Of a stretch of 8,139 nucleotides of DNA, positions 7,850 through 8,139 are shown one piece after another. How positions within the stretch are numbered: the stretch's first letter is position 1; each line of letters begins with the position of its first letter. Under the pieces are notes generated by a model. That model saw only the letters and a program-made list of their open reading frames with translations. It did not search any database and was not told the origin of the DNA. A program made the translations under genes and the position numbers. The DNA is from Actinomycetes bacterium (GTDB taxonomy: Bacteria > Actinomycetota > Acidimicrobiia > Acidimicrobiales > Acidimicrobiaceae), in assembly GCA_021823385.1 (NCBI GenBank), contig JAKAOC010000088.1:1-8139 (forward strand), in the 5' to 3' direction.

Positions 7850-8139
7850 CCCCTTCTCGGGGTTCCGCCCCTGTTCCCAGGATTGGCTCCGGCCTCACCG
7901 GGAACGGCCTTGCTGAACTGCAAAGGTCTAAGGTCCCCTCCTCCGGTGCCGGATAGTCCGGCGTCGGAGCCGAGTCCCCCGCCGCTGCCGGCGGGACTGC
8001 CGGGCTTCGGGGCCGTGGCTCCAACTGAGCCACAAGTGGCATGACCCGGCCAGTCGCGGAGGTTCAATGCTGCGTTGACGTCCCGGTCTACCAACTCGCC
8101 GGTTGTGGCACAGAGGAGTTGTATGGCCAGCTTCCTCGG
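7840..8139 (-). CDS. tnpB: TnpB/OrfB-type RNA-guided nuclease, C-terminal part only (runs off the right edge)
   Basis: The last 99 residues of an IS200/IS605 or IS607 associated TnpB, an RNA-guided DNA nuclease related to Cas12. The frame is open to the right edge, so the start, the bulk of the RuvC domain and the first zinc-ribbon cysteines are outside the window. ELVDRDVNAALNLRDWPGH (residues 15-33 of this piece) contains the DRDxNAAxN motif that carries the third RuvC aspartate. Just before it stands LCATTGE, where relatives usually have C-x-x-C-G; the second cysteine is replaced by threonine, which suggests a damaged or divergent zinc ribbon. ATCGSVGATAP (34-44) resembles tails common in actinobacterial copies, from memory of the family. 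Residues 46-69 are mostly Gly, Ser and Ala and probably unstructured. No tnpA is in view. Whether the whole gene is intact cannot be judged. Confidence 0.85.
   Translation of the reverse strand, partial: PRKLAIQLLCATTGELVDRDVNAALNLRDWPGHATCGSVGATAPKPGSPAGSGGGLGSDAGLSGTGGGDLRPLQFSKAVPGEAGANPGNRGGTPRRGAA
7941..7969. repeat. 29-base near-perfect palindrome within the TnpB tail
   Basis: CTCCG (7941-7945) pairs with CGGAG (7965-7969), and GCCGGA (7948-7953) with TCCGGC (7957-7962), around the three-base loop TAG. The two-base steps between blocks (GT on each side) form G-T wobbles if read as plus-strand RNA, and a 2-by-2 A/C mismatch if read as minus-strand RNA. Confidence 0.65.
7973..7998. repeat. 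Hairpin with 9-pair stem and a 2-base bulge within the TnpB tail
   Basis: AGTCCCCCGCC (7973-7983) pairs with GGCGGGACT (7990-7998) around the loop GCTGCC, with two extra C on the left arm bulged out. Only three bases separate it from the 29-base palindrome at 7941-7969. Confidence 0.6.
8015..8033. repeat. Perfect 7-pair hairpin within the TnpB tail
   Basis: GTGGCTC (8015-8021) and GAGCCAC (8027-8033) are exact inverted repeats around the five-base loop CAACT. It is the stem nearest the conserved TnpB domain in the chain of stems. Confidence 0.6.

Larger units (their letters stand above)
7765..8033 (-). ncRNA. Candidate TnpB guide-RNA scaffold (omega RNA/reRNA) overlapping the tnpB 3' end
   Basis: Known TnpB systems make their guide RNA from the sense strand of the tnpB 3' end through the right end of the element, with the guide taken from flanking DNA. 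Here the same interval on the same strand is unusually rich in stems: 8015-8033 (7 pairs, perfect), 7973-7998 (9 pairs, one 2-base bulge), 7941-7969 (11 Watson-Crick pairs in two blocks, 3-base loop), 7908-7926 (6 pairs, one bulge), 7873-7905 (6-pair GTTCCC/GGGAAC), 7813-7849 across the stop codon, and 7765-7792. The protein encoded above these stems is a low-complexity Gly/Ser/Ala tail, as if RNA shape rather than protein constrained it. Boundaries are approximate and no covariance or expression was tested. Part of the pairing could simply reflect high GC content. Confidence 0.4.

Noticed and set aside
7569..8042. 157-residue minus-strand frame overlapping the TnpB tail in another phase
   Set aside because: The competing frame carries the recognisable DRDVNAALN motif; this one is Pro/Arg-rich and unrecognised.
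1..8139. CRISPR array, tRNA or rRNA genes
   Set aside because: No regularly spaced repeats and no tRNA- or rRNA-like segments were seen on either strand by eye.

Overview
The window is high-GC bacterial DNA with GTG starts, tight overlaps between genes and an actinobacterial flavour: a roughly 780-residue GlnD and a TnpB tail containing NLRDWPG. The lineage is an inference. I would guess an actinobacterium, but nothing here proves it and no rRNA or other marker gene is present.

Left part (1-3856, plus strand): a histidine-utilisation operon, hutU-hutI-hutG, with overlapping genes. Together the three enzymes turn urocanate into imidazolonepropionate, then N-formimino-glutamate, then glutamate plus formamide. 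HutH, which makes urocanate from histidine, is not in the window and may lie beyond the left edge. All key metal-binding and catalytic motifs that I can locate are intact.

Middle (3857-4335): a 479-base gap between converging transcription units. It holds a few short hairpins and no gene that I recognise.

Middle to right (4336-7297, minus strand): glnD, the bifunctional nucleotidylyltransferase/HD enzyme that modifies PII signal proteins, followed 22 bases later by a macro-domain gene that probably acts on ADP-ribose adducts. The two are probably co-transcribed. A nitrogen-liberating catabolic operon thus converges on a nitrogen-status sensor gene, although PII (glnB/glnK) and amt genes, often found next to glnD, are absent from the window.

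Right end (7298-8139): about 540 bases with no firm gene, then the C-terminal 99 residues of a TnpB-type (IS200/IS605 or IS607 associated) RNA-guided nuclease on the minus strand, running off the right edge. Its 3' end and the bases just past its stop are packed with hairpins: a 29-base near-perfect palindrome, a 9-pair stem with a small bulge, a perfect 7-pair stem, a hairpin across the stop codon and another beyond it. This is the place and orientation in which TnpB guide RNAs (omega RNA/reRNA) are encoded, so it is the best candidate in the window for an unannotated RNA-guided system. The TnpB zinc ribbon appears to have lost a cysteine, so the copy may be decaying while its RNA-like end remains.
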